DNA from: an uncultured Alistipes sp.
GTDB taxonomy: Bacteria > Bacteroidota > Bacteroidia > Bacteroidales > Rikenellaceae
Length of the DNA stretch: 30,854 nt
Direction of reading: 5' to 3'
Assembly: GCA_900550375.1 (NCBI GenBank)
Contig: URRP01000030.1
Coordinates: forward strand, 1-30,854
The position numbers and the translations under genes were made by a program. Below are positions 9,012 to 16,447 of this stretch, in pieces. Position 1 is the stretch's first letter. The number at the start of each line of letters is the position of its first letter. The notes under the pieces were generated by a model. It saw only the letters and a list, made by a program, of their open reading frames with translations. It was not told the DNA's origin and did no database searches.

Positions 9012-10595
9012 ATGAAACGGTACATCTATTCTTTGCTTTTCGTGCTTGCAGGAACATTCGTTTTCATCGGATGCTCGAGCGATAAGGACGATACGCAACC
9101 CACCCCGACCGCACCGGAGATTAAAACGCCCCTCAAACCGGGAAGCGATCTCTACGGCATGATTCTCGACGCTTCGGGCGCACCCGTAACCGGCGTGGTC
9201 GTAAGCGACGGTTTCCAGTGTGTCGAGAGCGATGACAACGGAGTCTATCAAATGGCCCGTAACAAAGACGCATTCCATGTTTACTATCGCATTGCCGCCG
9301 ACCGGGAAGTTCCGGTGGTCAACGGCCTTCCCTGTTTCTGGCAGCGCCTCTCCAAATCGCAGAAACGGTACGACTTCACACTCGGAGCCAAACAAGCCGT
9401 CGAAACGAAATTCAAACTCTTCTGCATCGCTGACCCTCAGGTTCAGACGGATGCCGACATAGCCCGCTTCAAACAGGAGACGGTGCCCGATATCAAGAAG
9501 CACGCCGCCGAGATGGATACGCCGGTCTATGGCATCACGCTGGGCGACGTCGTCTTCAACACCGACAGCAAATACGTCACGCCGACGATGATGGGACAGA
9601 TCGCAACCGCCATGCAGCAGGGGAACACCGGTATCAAGGTATTCCAAGTCATGGGTAATCACGACAACTGCTCCTCGCCGAAAATCAGCGACGGCAGCAG
9701 CACGATCGATCTGGCGGCACAACGCGACTTCGAAACCAAATTCGGTCCGGTCAACTACTCGTTCGACCGCGGAAATGTGCATATCATCGGCATGGACGAT
9801 ATTCTGTGCACCAATCCTTCGGTATACGACGGCGGATTCACCGACGCTCAGGTCGAGTGGCTGCGTCAGGATCTGAAATCGGTCGGCAAGGAGAAGATGG
9901 TGATTCTCTGCGTCCATATTCCCCTGCGCAACGGCACGGCAAGAAATATGGGCGCCGTCCGCGACCTGCTCAAGGGGTTTGCCGAAGGGCACATTATGGC
10001 CGGCCACACACACTATGCTCAGAACTAAATCGATACAAGTCGGAACGTCTACGAGCATATCCACGGTGCAGCTTGCGGCGCTTGGTGGAAATCGACCATC
10101 AATGTCGACGGTACTCCCAATGGATACGGCGTCTATGAGATCGACGGAGCCGGCATCGCCAACTGGTACTACAAATCGACCTGTCTGGACGAGCAGTTCC
10201 AAGTCCGTATGTACCGCGGCGACGAGCGTTTCGCTTACAACAGCCTCCAGCAGTTCACCTACCACGCTTCGAACCAGATCGCAGCCAACATTTGGAATTC
10301 AGACACCACGAACTGGAAAATCGAAGTCTATGAAAACGGCACGAAAACGGGGGAGATGACCCGTTATAAGGGCGGCGACGTATGGGCGATCGGTTATCAC
10401 GTAGGTATTTTAGGAGCCAGCTCATCCCACGCACGCGTAGACTTCGACCATCTCTACTACTACACGCTCAAAAATGAAACGGCGGCCGTAGAGATCCGGG
10501 CGACCGACAAATTCGGAAACGTCTACAAGCAGGATAAGTTTACGACAAATTCACAGGTCGACTATCCGAGCGTAGCGAACTATCCTCGTCAGTAA
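9012..10595 (+). pseudogene. Calcineurin-like metallophosphoesterase lipoprotein, interrupted by one in-frame stop
   Basis: The start at 9012 gives a lipoprotein signal (FVFIGC, Cys21). A carboxypeptidase-regulatory-like N-domain follows (about 50-115, as in MetallophosN). Metallophosphoesterase motifs are ADPQ (Asp141), LGDVV (Asp179), GNHD (Asn216-Asp218), VHIPLR and AGHTH (His332, His334). TAA at 10026-10028 (codon 339) then breaks the frame. The same frame stays open to 10595 and reads on as a MetallophosC-like domain (EHIHGAACGAWW, NGYGVYEIDG, a FDHLYYY segment). Undamaged it would be 527 residues. The truncated 338-residue product keeps all metal-site motifs but lacks the C-domain. Placed after susCD, it may remove phosphate from a glycan or other phosphoester; the substrate is unknown. 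Nonsense mutation or base-call error cannot be told apart here. Confidence 0.85.
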
Positions 10596-10628
10596 CCTTT
10601 CGGAATCGGGTTACTCGCTAAAAATGAT

Positions 10629-10660
10629 TATCTTTGCGGAGGACAACCTCCGCGAAGATA
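10629..10660. other. Hairpin at the start of the repeat region
   Basis: A 14-bp stem (10629-10642 with 10647-10660, one G-T pair) closes on the loop acaa, 34 nt after the phosphoesterase's final stop. No T tract follows, so it may be a rho-independent-like end signal or simply the palindromic head of the repeat unit. Confidence 0.5.
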
Positions 10661-10801
10661 GTCTCCGCCTCGGCAAAATCGCAAACTCCGTTTGCTTTTG
10701 CGCTCGGCTTGCACACTTTGCGGAGGACAAGCATCCGCTTAGATAGGCGGCGCCTCGGCAAATCCGCAAACAAGTTTGCTTTTGCGCTCGGCTTGCACTA
10801 T
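10632..10801 (+). repeat. Two tandem repeats of about 85 bp with embedded promoter elements
   Basis: Units 10632-10715 and 10716-10801 both begin ctttgcggaggacaa and share the blocks cgcctcggcaaa and tttgcttttgcgctcggctt. A third partial start (ctttgcgaag) follows at 10802. Each unit carries a TTTG with a -7 region 20 nt on. In the first the -7 box has lost two bases (actttg); in the second it is the exact TATCTTTG. Confidence 0.85.
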
Positions 10802-10806
10802 CTTTG
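10775..10806 (+). promoter_or_regulatory. Bacteroidota promoter for the HAD phosphatase gene
   Basis: TTTG at 10775-10778 is followed after exactly 20 nt by TATCTTTG at 10799-10806. The predicted start (about 10812) falls inside a strong hairpin at 10808-10839: a 9-bp perfect outer stem and a 4-bp inner stem around tgtat. The hairpin would thus sit at the extreme 5' end of the mRNA. Confidence 0.8.
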
Positions 10807-10871
10807 CGAAGTCCGGTCCGCTGTATGCGGCCGGACTTCACAAATTTACGCAACAACACTAAACTACATTC

Positions 10872-11738
10872 ATGGCAACAATCGAATCCTACCGCTCGCC
10901 CTTTTCACACGAAGAGCTGATGGAACGCGCCCGCAAGATCAAACACGTGGCGCTCGACATGGACGGCACCATTTATATGGGTATGTCCCTCTTTCCTTGG
11001 ACCAAACGATTTCTGGCCGACCTGACACAGATGGGCATCGGCTATTCGTTCCTGACGAACAACCCCTCGAAGAGCATCGCCGACTATCTGCACAAACTCG
11101 AAACACTGGGTATCGAGGCTACACGTGAAGAGATGTACACCACGGCGCTGGCCACCATCGACTACATCAAATCGCACTATCCGACGGCCAAGCGTCTTTT
11201 TCTGCTGGGCACGCCGAGCATGATCTCGGAGTTCGAGGCCGCAGGCTTCGAGTCGACGACCGACAGCGCCGAGGACGTTCCCGACGTGGTGGTCGCAGCC
11301 TTCGACATGACGCTCGTCTACCCGCGTCTGTGCCGCGCCGCATGGTGGGTGTCGCAGGGCATCCCCTACATCGCTACGAACCCCGACCGCGTATGCCCCA
11401 CCGACCAGCCCGTCGTGCTGGTGGACTGCGGTTCGATCTGCAAATGCCTTGAACACGCTACGGGGCGCACGCCCGACATCGTGCTGGGCAAGCCCGACCC
11501 CAATATGCTCACCGGCATTAAGGAACGTTTCGGACTCGCGGCCGACCAGATCGCCATGGTGGGCGACCGCATCTACACCGACGTAGCGATGGCCCGCAAC
11601 GCCGGTGCAATGGGCGTATTGGTGCTTTCGGGCGAGACGACCGAGGAGATCGCCGCTGCGTCCGACCCGCAGCCCGACATCACGGCACTCTCGCTCAAAG
11701 AGTTCGGAGATATTCTGAAAGAGGCACACGGGAAATAG
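10872..11738 (+). CDS. HAD-IIA family sugar-phosphate/nucleotide phosphatase (NagD-like)
   Basis: This 288-residue cytoplasmic protein shows the HAD signature: the nucleophile motif LDMDGT (Asp29, Asp31), LTNNPS as motif II, and the C-terminal motif MVGDRIYTDVAMARNAG that binds Mg. The stretch YIATNPDRVCP followed by GKPDPNM is typical of the HAD-IIA (NagD/PGP) group with a large C2 cap, and the length fits. It would hydrolyse a small phosphate ester; the substrate cannot be read from sequence. It is monocistronic, with its own promoter upstream and a strong terminator downstream. Confidence 0.9.
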   Translation: MATIESYRSPFSHEELMERARKIKHVALDMDGTIYMGMSLFPWTKRFLADLTQMGIGYSFLTNNPSKSIADYLHKLETLGIEATREEMYTTALATIDYIKSHYPTAKRLFLLGTPSMISEFEAAGFESTTDSAEDVPDVVVAAFDMTLVYPRLCRAAWWVSQGIPYIATNPDRVCPTDQPVVLVDCGSICKCLEHATGRTPDIVLGKPDPNMLTGIKERFGLAADQIAMVGDRIYTDVAMARNAGAMGVLVLSGETTEEIAAASDPQPDITALSLKEFGDILKEAHGK

Positions 11739-11765
11739 ATTTTTTCCCGCATTGCATTTCGCGCG

Positions 11766-11803
11766 AAAAAAGTGCGGCCCATAACGCGGGTCGCATTTTT
11801 TTT
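11766..11803 (+). terminator. Intrinsic terminator after the HAD phosphatase
   Basis: A 9-bp stem with two G-U pairs (11772-11780 with 11788-11796, loop ataacgc) is preceded by a run of A and followed by eight T. This is the clearest rho-independent terminator in the window. Confidence 0.85.
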
Positions 11804-11808
11804 GTAAA

Positions 11809-11816
11809 TATATTTG
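11809..11816 (+). promoter_or_regulatory. Possible -7 element for the C10 protease operon
   Basis: TATATTTG matches the -7 consensus 65 nt before the protease start, but no TTTG lies about 20 nt upstream; that space is taken by the preceding terminator. Confidence 0.4.
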
Positions 11817-11880
11817 GTAGTATCCGTTATTTTTATTATAATTGAGTGCTTGTTTCGTAATAATTTAATAACACGCGCTT

Positions 11881-13245
11881 ATGAAGATACCAAAAACTCT
11901 TTTCGGTGTATTTTTGGTGACCATTATCGTAACGATCGGCGCCTGCCAGCAAACCGAACTGTCCGACACCGTTCCGACGCCGCCTTCTCCCGCACCGGCG
12001 GCGGAATTCGTCGCAGACGACGCCGATCTGTCGGCCGGCGACGCAGTTACGGTCGCCCGCATTTTCCGCAACGGCAACCGTCCGACCCGCGCCGGCAGCG
12101 GTACAGCCATCCGCAACGTCGTGACGATCCCCGATGCCGCAGGACATCCGGCAATCTATGCAGTCAACCTGCAAGAGGGCTACCTGCTGATCTCCGCCAC
12201 CAAACGCTGCTACCCCATCCTGGCGCAGATCGACCGCGGCACCTTCACGCTCGACCGCGAACCGAGCGGGCTGGATGTCATTCTTCAGGAGATGCTCGAG
12301 ACGATCGAGGCCGCACGCGACTCCACCGTCGTCTTCGACTGCCGCTCCGCATGGCTCCCCTACGAAGAACGCACACGCCCCGAACGGGCACAAACGCGCG
12401 CACTGAGCGATGAGTTTTATGCCATGCAGGACGAATGGTTCCAAAAATGGTATGACGAAGGAGCCGATACTTATTTCCTATATAAACGGCCTGAAAATTT
12501 ACCGGAAGATATTTATCAACGATTCTGCGAAACCGCCGAAGGCGACGATGCTTGGGACGAAACGGAATACGATTGCATGAATACGGCCGTGATCACGGAA
12601 AAATACATCGAAGAAATCCATCCCGACGGACCCTTCATCCAATCCGAATGGAATCAATATGGGCCATACAATGAATATGTCGGTCAAAATCTACCCTTAG
12701 GCTGCGTCACCATCGCCGTCGGCCAACTGATACGCTACTACCAACATCCTGCATCATTCAACTGGTCGGATATGCCCTATCATGGTACGACGCCGACGCT
12801 ATCGTCTTTTTTGGCGCAACTAAGAACAGAGTTGAACGTTACGGATGGTGGAGCAACTACCAGTTCCGAAGCAATACGAGTATTGAACAATTATGGATAT
12901 AATTGTAGCAGACAGAATCACGATGCATCTGCCGTTAAAACTTCTTTGCAAAATAGAAAGCCTGCTTATACACAAGGATACGATAATATCGCACAGGAAG
13001 GCCATGCCTGGATCATCGACGGCTACAAACTGGTTTACGCCTATACGGAATACAAACTATATACTGCCAACGCCTCGCACACTGCATACAACGAAATGGA
13101 TTCCCATCGCGTATACCATGCAACCAACAGTTATTATCACGTAAATTGGGGTTGGGGTGGAGATCATAATGGGTGGACTTTCGAATCCGGCATGGCTGAT
13201 AATTTCACATCCAGCCGACAAGATATAATTATAAACAGTTATTGA
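11881..13245 (+). CDS. C10 family (streptopain-like) cysteine protease, lipoprotein
   Basis: The 454-residue product has a lipoprotein signal (TIGAC, Cys22). Residues about 44-160 resemble the Spi-type inhibitory propeptide of C10 proteases (IYAVNLQEGYLLISATKRCYPI, here cut as YAVNLQEGYLLIS and ATKRCYPI). The catalytic domain shows LGCVTIAVGQLIRYY with Cys275 as nucleophile, GHAWIIDGY with His375 as catalytic His, and the C10-typical NWGWGG. It is likely an anchored zymogen matured by propeptide removal. Bacteroides fragilis C10 proteases are encoded next to small inhibitors, and here four small lipoproteins follow 2 nt later. Composition changes sharply within the gene: 78 of 120 bases are G/C at 12241-12360, but 47 of 120 at 12841-12960. 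Confidence 0.9.
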   Translation: MKIPKTLFGVFLVTIIVTIGACQQTELSDTVPTPPSPAPAAEFVADDADLSAGDAVTVARIFRNGNRPTRAGSGTAIRNVVTIPDAAGHPAIYAVNLQEGYLLISATKRCYPILAQIDRGTFTLDREPSGLDVILQEMLETIEAARDSTVVFDCRSAWLPYEERTRPERAQTRALSDEFYAMQDEWFQKWYDEGADTYFLYKRPENLPEDIYQRFCETAEGDDAWDETEYDCMNTAVITEKYIEEIHPDGPFIQSEWNQYGPYNEYVGQNLPLGCVTIAVGQLIRYYQHPASFNWSDMPYHGTTPTLSSFLAQLRTELNVTDGGATTSSEAIRVLNNYGYNCSRQNHDASAVKTSLQNRKPAYTQGYDNIAQEGHAWIIDGYKLVYAYTEYKLYTANASHTAYNEMDSHRVYHATNSYYHVNWGWGGDHNGWTFESGMADNFTSSRQDIIINSY

Positions 13246-13247
13246 TT

Positions 13248-13754
13248 ATGAAAAGACTATTCACCATACTGATTGCGCTGTCGGCACTCTCGAACTTCTC
13301 CTGCAAGGAAAAGGAGGAAGAATATATTGTAGGGGGTCTTGTCTTCGGTGGAATCTATATGCTCGACGGGCAACAGCTTGTGGAAACCGACGGATACCTG
13401 CTCGAACTGCCGGCCGAGCAAAACACCGTCGAGTTACGGATCATTTCGAAAGGAGTAAAGGGTGTCAACATCGTAGGATACCCGATGTCCGGCCTCGCCG
13501 AATACAAGGTCGAGGGATTCACCATAAAGGTCACCCCCGATCCGGCATCGGAGAAGTTGGAAATCTACGACTATATCGACGTGGAATACAAAGGCGGGCA
13601 GCACCGCGTTCCGCGCTATCTCCAAACGTTTCGTCTCAGCGCCGACACGAACACAGGACAGCAAAAGGAGATCCAGATACGGTTCATCACGAAGATTCCG
13701 AACTATTGGATGGAGTGGAGTCAGATCACTGTCCGACAAGCAGAAGCGAAGTAA
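13248..13754 (+). CDS. Small BACON-like lipoprotein, array copy 1
   Basis: A 168-residue lipoprotein (LSNFSC, Cys19) begins 2 nt after the protease stop, so the two are very probably co-translated. It shares with the next three genes a pattern of YxLDG/LxLPAxQxTVxLxIxSxG in the first half, IYDYIDV near the middle, PRYLQTxRxSA, and a closing ITVRQAEAK. The end resembles the last strand of BACON domains. I do not recognise a named family. It is the most divergent copy together with copy 3. By position it could inhibit, guide or partner the protease. Confidence 0.8.
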   Translation: MKRLFTILIALSALSNFSCKEKEEEYIVGGLVFGGIYMLDGQQLVETDGYLLELPAEQNTVELRIISKGVKGVNIVGYPMSGLAEYKVEGFTIKVTPDPASEKLEIYDYIDVEYKGGQHRVPRYLQTFRLSADTNTGQQKEIQIRFITKIPNYWMEWSQITVRQAEAK

Positions 13755-13766
13755 CGAGCACCGATT

Positions 13767-14252
13767 ATGAAAAAACATACAACCATCTTCATCGCCCTGC
13801 TCGCGCTGCTGTGCTGTGCCTGTGAGGAAAAGCCGGTAGGCGGCGACTGGGATTTCCACGACGCTTATATTCTCGACGGCGGAAATCTCGTCGAGGCGCA
13901 CGAATACACCGTCGAATTGCCCGCACAGCAGTGCACCGTCGATCTGCAAATCGTTTCGTCGGGAATCTTCAGCCAACAAAGTATCGATCTGGATCACTTC
14001 GGTATGAATCTCCCCGACGCTATTTCCGTCACGCTCACGAAGAAACTCGAAGAGGCCGAGATCTACGACTACACCGTCGATTCTTGGGGCGTCGTACACA
14101 AAGATCGACCGCGTTACCTGCAAACCGTCAGCATAAGTGCAAAACAAAATGCGTTCAAACTCCCCAGAATTGTAAAGTTCAGGATCTGGACACCCGGGGC
14201 CTTAGACAGCAGTGCCGCCGATATCACCATCCGGCAGGCGGGAACGAAATAA
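13767..14252 (+). CDS. Small BACON-like lipoprotein, array copy 2
   Basis: A 161-residue paralogue with lipoprotein signal LLCCAC (Cys19). It opens with VGGDWDFHDAYILDGG and contains VELPAQQCTVDLQIVSSG, DHFGMNLPDA, EIYDYTVDSWGV, RPRYLQTVSISA and the end ADITIRQAGTK. It is closest to copy 4, which shares GGDWD, LPAQQC, DHFGxNLPDA and YDYxVDSWGV. The 12-nt spacer before it equals the one before copy 4 exactly. No catalytic residues stand out, which fits a binding or inhibitory role. Confidence 0.8.
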   Translation: MKKHTTIFIALLALLCCACEEKPVGGDWDFHDAYILDGGNLVEAHEYTVELPAQQCTVDLQIVSSGIFSQQSIDLDHFGMNLPDAISVTLTKKLEEAEIYDYTVDSWGVVHKDRPRYLQTVSISAKQNAFKLPRIVKFRIWTPGALDSSAADITIRQAGTK

Positions 14253-14264
14253 CGGTTACTGATT

Positions 14265-14735
14265 ATGAAAAAGCTGATTACCGTTCTGCTTGCGCTGGGC
14301 GCGATGCTGAACACCTCCTGCAAGGACGACGTTGATTCCAAAGGCGGGTACCTCGTCCACAACGTCTTTCTGCTCGATGACAACAAACTGATCTTGCTGC
14401 ACGAACATACGATCGATATCGACTCCAAACAACGCGATGTCGATCTGCAAATCGTATCGGAAGGAGCCGTAAAGATTGAAAAACTGGATCGATCGCCCGA
14501 AATTTTCCTTGCTATCCTGACCGGATTCACAGGGGAAGATGCGGTTATTTACGATTATATTCCGGCCGATTTCGATGGCGAGACACGGAACATTCCGCGA
14601 TATGTACAAACACTCAGAATAGCCGCAGAGACGAATGGGCAAAAGCAAGCGAGAGACTGTCGATTCCGAATTATCACACAGAATCCGATGCTCGAATGCG
14701 CCGACATCACCATCCGGCAGGCGGGAGCGAAATAA
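14265..14735 (+). CDS. Small BACON-like lipoprotein, array copy 3
   Basis: A 156-residue paralogue (MLNTSC, Cys19) with the shared frame LLDDNKLILLHEHTIDI, DVDLQIVSEGAV, VIYDYIPADFDG, IPRYVQTLRIAAETN and the end ADITIRQAGAK. It lacks the GGDWD opening and the DHFGxNLPDA segment of copies 2 and 4, so the middle part that would form the exposed loops has diverged most. Confidence 0.8.
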   Translation: MKKLITVLLALGAMLNTSCKDDVDSKGGYLVHNVFLLDDNKLILLHEHTIDIDSKQRDVDLQIVSEGAVKIEKLDRSPEIFLAILTGFTGEDAVIYDYIPADFDGETRNIPRYVQTLRIAAETNGQKQARDCRFRIITQNPMLECADITIRQAGAK

Positions 14736-14747
14736 CGAGCACCGATT

Positions 14748-15230
14748 ATGAAAAAACAGATAGCCATCCTCATCGCCTTGACCACCGTGCTCGGCTGGAG
14801 TTGCGAAGAGGAAATGGTCGGTGGCGATTGGGACTACAAAGATGCAAAGATTCTCGTCGGTCAGGAGTTGATCTATGCACACAACCATACGATTGAACTC
14901 CCCGCACAACAGTGCTCGATCGATCTGCAAATCATTTCGCAGGGAATATACAGACAGACATCGATAGATGCCGACCACTTCGGCCAGAACCTCCCCGATG
15001 CATTTTCACTCGCGCTCCTGACTCCTCGTGACGAGGCCGAGGTATACGACTACATCGTCGATTCCTGGGGCGTCGAGCACAAAGAGTGGCCGCGCTACCT
15101 GCAAACCATCCGAATATCCGCAACGGAAAACAGATTTATCATCCCAAGAATCATGCGATTCCGCCTTTGGACGGAAAGTCCTATGGTCGGTGCCGCCGAT
15201 ATCACCATCCAGCAGGCAGGAGCGAAATAA
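14748..15230 (+). CDS. Small BACON-like lipoprotein, array copy 4
   Basis: A 160-residue paralogue (LGWSC, Cys19), closest to copy 2, with VGGDWDYKDAKIL, IELPAQQCSIDLQIISQG, DHFGQNLPDAFS, VYDYIVDSWGV, WPRYLQTIRISATEN and ADITIQQAGAK. It is the last gene of the operon, followed by a long terminator hairpin. The order is divergent, A, divergent, A', which suggests a two-gene unit was duplicated or that A was copied over copy 3. Confidence 0.8.
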   Translation: MKKQIAILIALTTVLGWSCEEEMVGGDWDYKDAKILVGQELIYAHNHTIELPAQQCSIDLQIISQGIYRQTSIDADHFGQNLPDAFSLALLTPRDEAEVYDYIVDSWGVEHKEWPRYLQTIRISATENRFIIPRIMRFRLWTESPMVGAADITIQQAGAK

Positions 15231-15240
15231 ACGGATCAGA

Positions 15241-15286
15241 CGATATGAAAAAGGAGTCCTCCATTGGGGACTCCTTTTTCATATCG
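15241..15286. terminator. Bidirectional terminator between the lipoprotein array and the coiled-coil gene
   Basis: A perfect 19-bp stem (15241-15259 with 15268-15286) has A5 and T5 blocks in its arms and an 8-nt loop. It lies between two convergent genes that end at 15230 and 15309 and can serve both. Confidence 0.8.
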
Positions 15287-15308
15287 TGCAATTCGAAATC
15301 GTCACTCG

Positions 15309-16244
15309 CTACCGCAGCACGATGTCGCTCTGACCGGCCAGCCGGCCATCGGCATAAATTTCGACACGGTAGGTTCCCGCCGTAAAGCCGGCACCGTCGT
15401 TATAGTAGACGCCCACGCCCAGATCTTCGTTCTGATAATCGACGTCGCGCGAAGCGGTGTAGGTCAGCCGTTCGCCCTCGAACTCGAAGGTCGCTGCCGC
15501 CGCATTGGACTGCACGTACCCGTCGGGTGAGGTAATGCGCACATAGACCGTCCGCTCGCCCGGCTCGGCCAGATCGTTGCCCACCAGCGTGAATTCGACG
15601 CGCAGGCGCGATGCGTTCTTCACGCGCGAAACATCCTTGTCACGGGCATTGAGCGGCACGAGCTGAATGCCCCGCGCACGGATCACCGCCCCCTGACGTA
15701 CCTTGGTACTCAGCTCCGAAGCCTTCTCCTCGGCCACTTCGGCACGCAGGTTGGCCGACGAAATCTCCTTGCGGTAAGAGACGTTCTCCTTGATGAGACT
15801 CTTGTTGAGCGTATTGAGCGAATCGATCTGACGCAGGTAACCGCGCATGATCGTCCGCATGGTTCCGATCTCCTTTTCGTATTTCTTGATCTTGGCATAG
15901 CTCCACGAACGCTCCTTGGTAAGTCGTTCCATCAGCGAATCGGCACGAGTGCGTTCGAGACCGAGGCTCTGCGAAATGCTGTCGTTCGAAATCTGAAGAT
16001 TGTCGAAGTCATCCATCAGATGCGAAAGGTTGCTCTTGATCGAATCTCGGTCGACCAGCAACAGATCGTACTCCTGCTGCTGCTGACGGTGGATGTTGAA
16101 GTAGAGGATCGACAGCGCGGCCAGAATCACGGCCAGAATGATGATAATCGTCTGGTAGCCGCGGATCGACTTGGCGCTCTTCGGGGCGTCCATCCGATCG
16201 TCGTCCTCGTACTGCGAAGGATTATACTCTTTATTCTCTTCCAT
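15309..16244 (-). CDS. Membrane-anchored coiled-coil protein of unknown function
   Basis: The 311-residue protein has an acidic N-terminus, a single membrane helix near 31-49 (TIIIILAVILAALSILYF), a long heptad-rich coiled coil near 53-185, and a compact beta-rich C-terminal domain near 195-311 (RLRVEFTLVGNDL, GERTVYVRITSPDGYV, GTYRVEIYADGRLAGQSDIVL). By the positive-inside rule the short N-terminus would be cytoplasmic and the rest periplasmic. Similar proteins are common in Bacteroidota and usually left as hypothetical. It has its own -7 element, so it can be expressed apart from the genes upstream. Confidence 0.75.
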   Translation of the reverse strand: MEENKEYNPSQYEDDDRMDAPKSAKSIRGYQTIIIILAVILAALSILYFNIHRQQQQEYDLLLVDRDSIKSNLSHLMDDFDNLQISNDSISQSLGLERTRADSLMERLTKERSWSYAKIKKYEKEIGTMRTIMRGYLRQIDSLNTLNKSLIKENVSYRKEISSANLRAEVAEEKASELSTKVRQGAVIRARGIQLVPLNARDKDVSRVKNASRLRVEFTLVGNDLAEPGERTVYVRITSPDGYVQSNAAAATFEFEGERLTYTASRDVDYQNEDLGVGVYYNDGAGFTAGTYRVEIYADGRLAGQSDIVLR

Positions 16245-16263
16245 AACGATACGGTTTTGGTTT

Positions 16264-16271
16264 CAAAGATA
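16264..16271 (-). promoter_or_regulatory. Promoter -7 element of the coiled-coil gene
   Basis: TATCTTTG on the minus strand, 20 nt before ATG 16244. The -33 position (16292-16295) reads TTTC instead of TTTG. Confidence 0.55.
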
Positions 16272-16295
16272 CAATTTTTTTCAAAAACGGCGAAA

Positions 16296-16445
16296 TCAAA
16301 CCGACGCGCCGTGTGCGGCGGCAGGTTCGAAGAGCAATAGCGTGCCTTCGTGCGACTCCTCCGCGAGGGCAGCTGCCTCCGGTGCCGACACCTCCCGCAG
16401 CCTTTCACGGCACTCGTTCGTCCATTCGATTTCCATCCGTTTCAT
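16296..16445 (-). CDS. Hidden 49-codon ORF coupled to the DUF3108 gene
   Basis: ATG at 16445 lies 2 nt after the DUF3108 stop (TAA GG ATG), the arrangement of coupled genes. The frame runs 49 codons to TGA at 16296-16298. The product starts MKRMEIEWTNECRERLREV and ends EPAAAHGASV: charged, probably helical at first, with no signal peptide or membrane helix. Its GC-rich composition differs from the AT-rich gap that follows and resembles coding DNA. I do not recognise it; it may be a real small protein or a chance frame. Confidence 0.4.
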   Translation of the reverse strand: MKRMEIEWTNECRERLREVSAPEAAALAEESHEGTLLLFEPAAAHGASV

Positions 16446-16447
16446 CC

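Noticed and set aside
9003..10265. Minus-strand frame of 420 codons opposite the phosphoesterase
   Set aside because: It is unbroken where the phosphoesterase is broken, but the sense strand has all metallophosphoesterase motifs and the antisense product has none.
10629..10636. TATCTTTG as an additional promoter
   Set aside because: No TTTG about 20 nt upstream; the bases belong to a hairpin arm.
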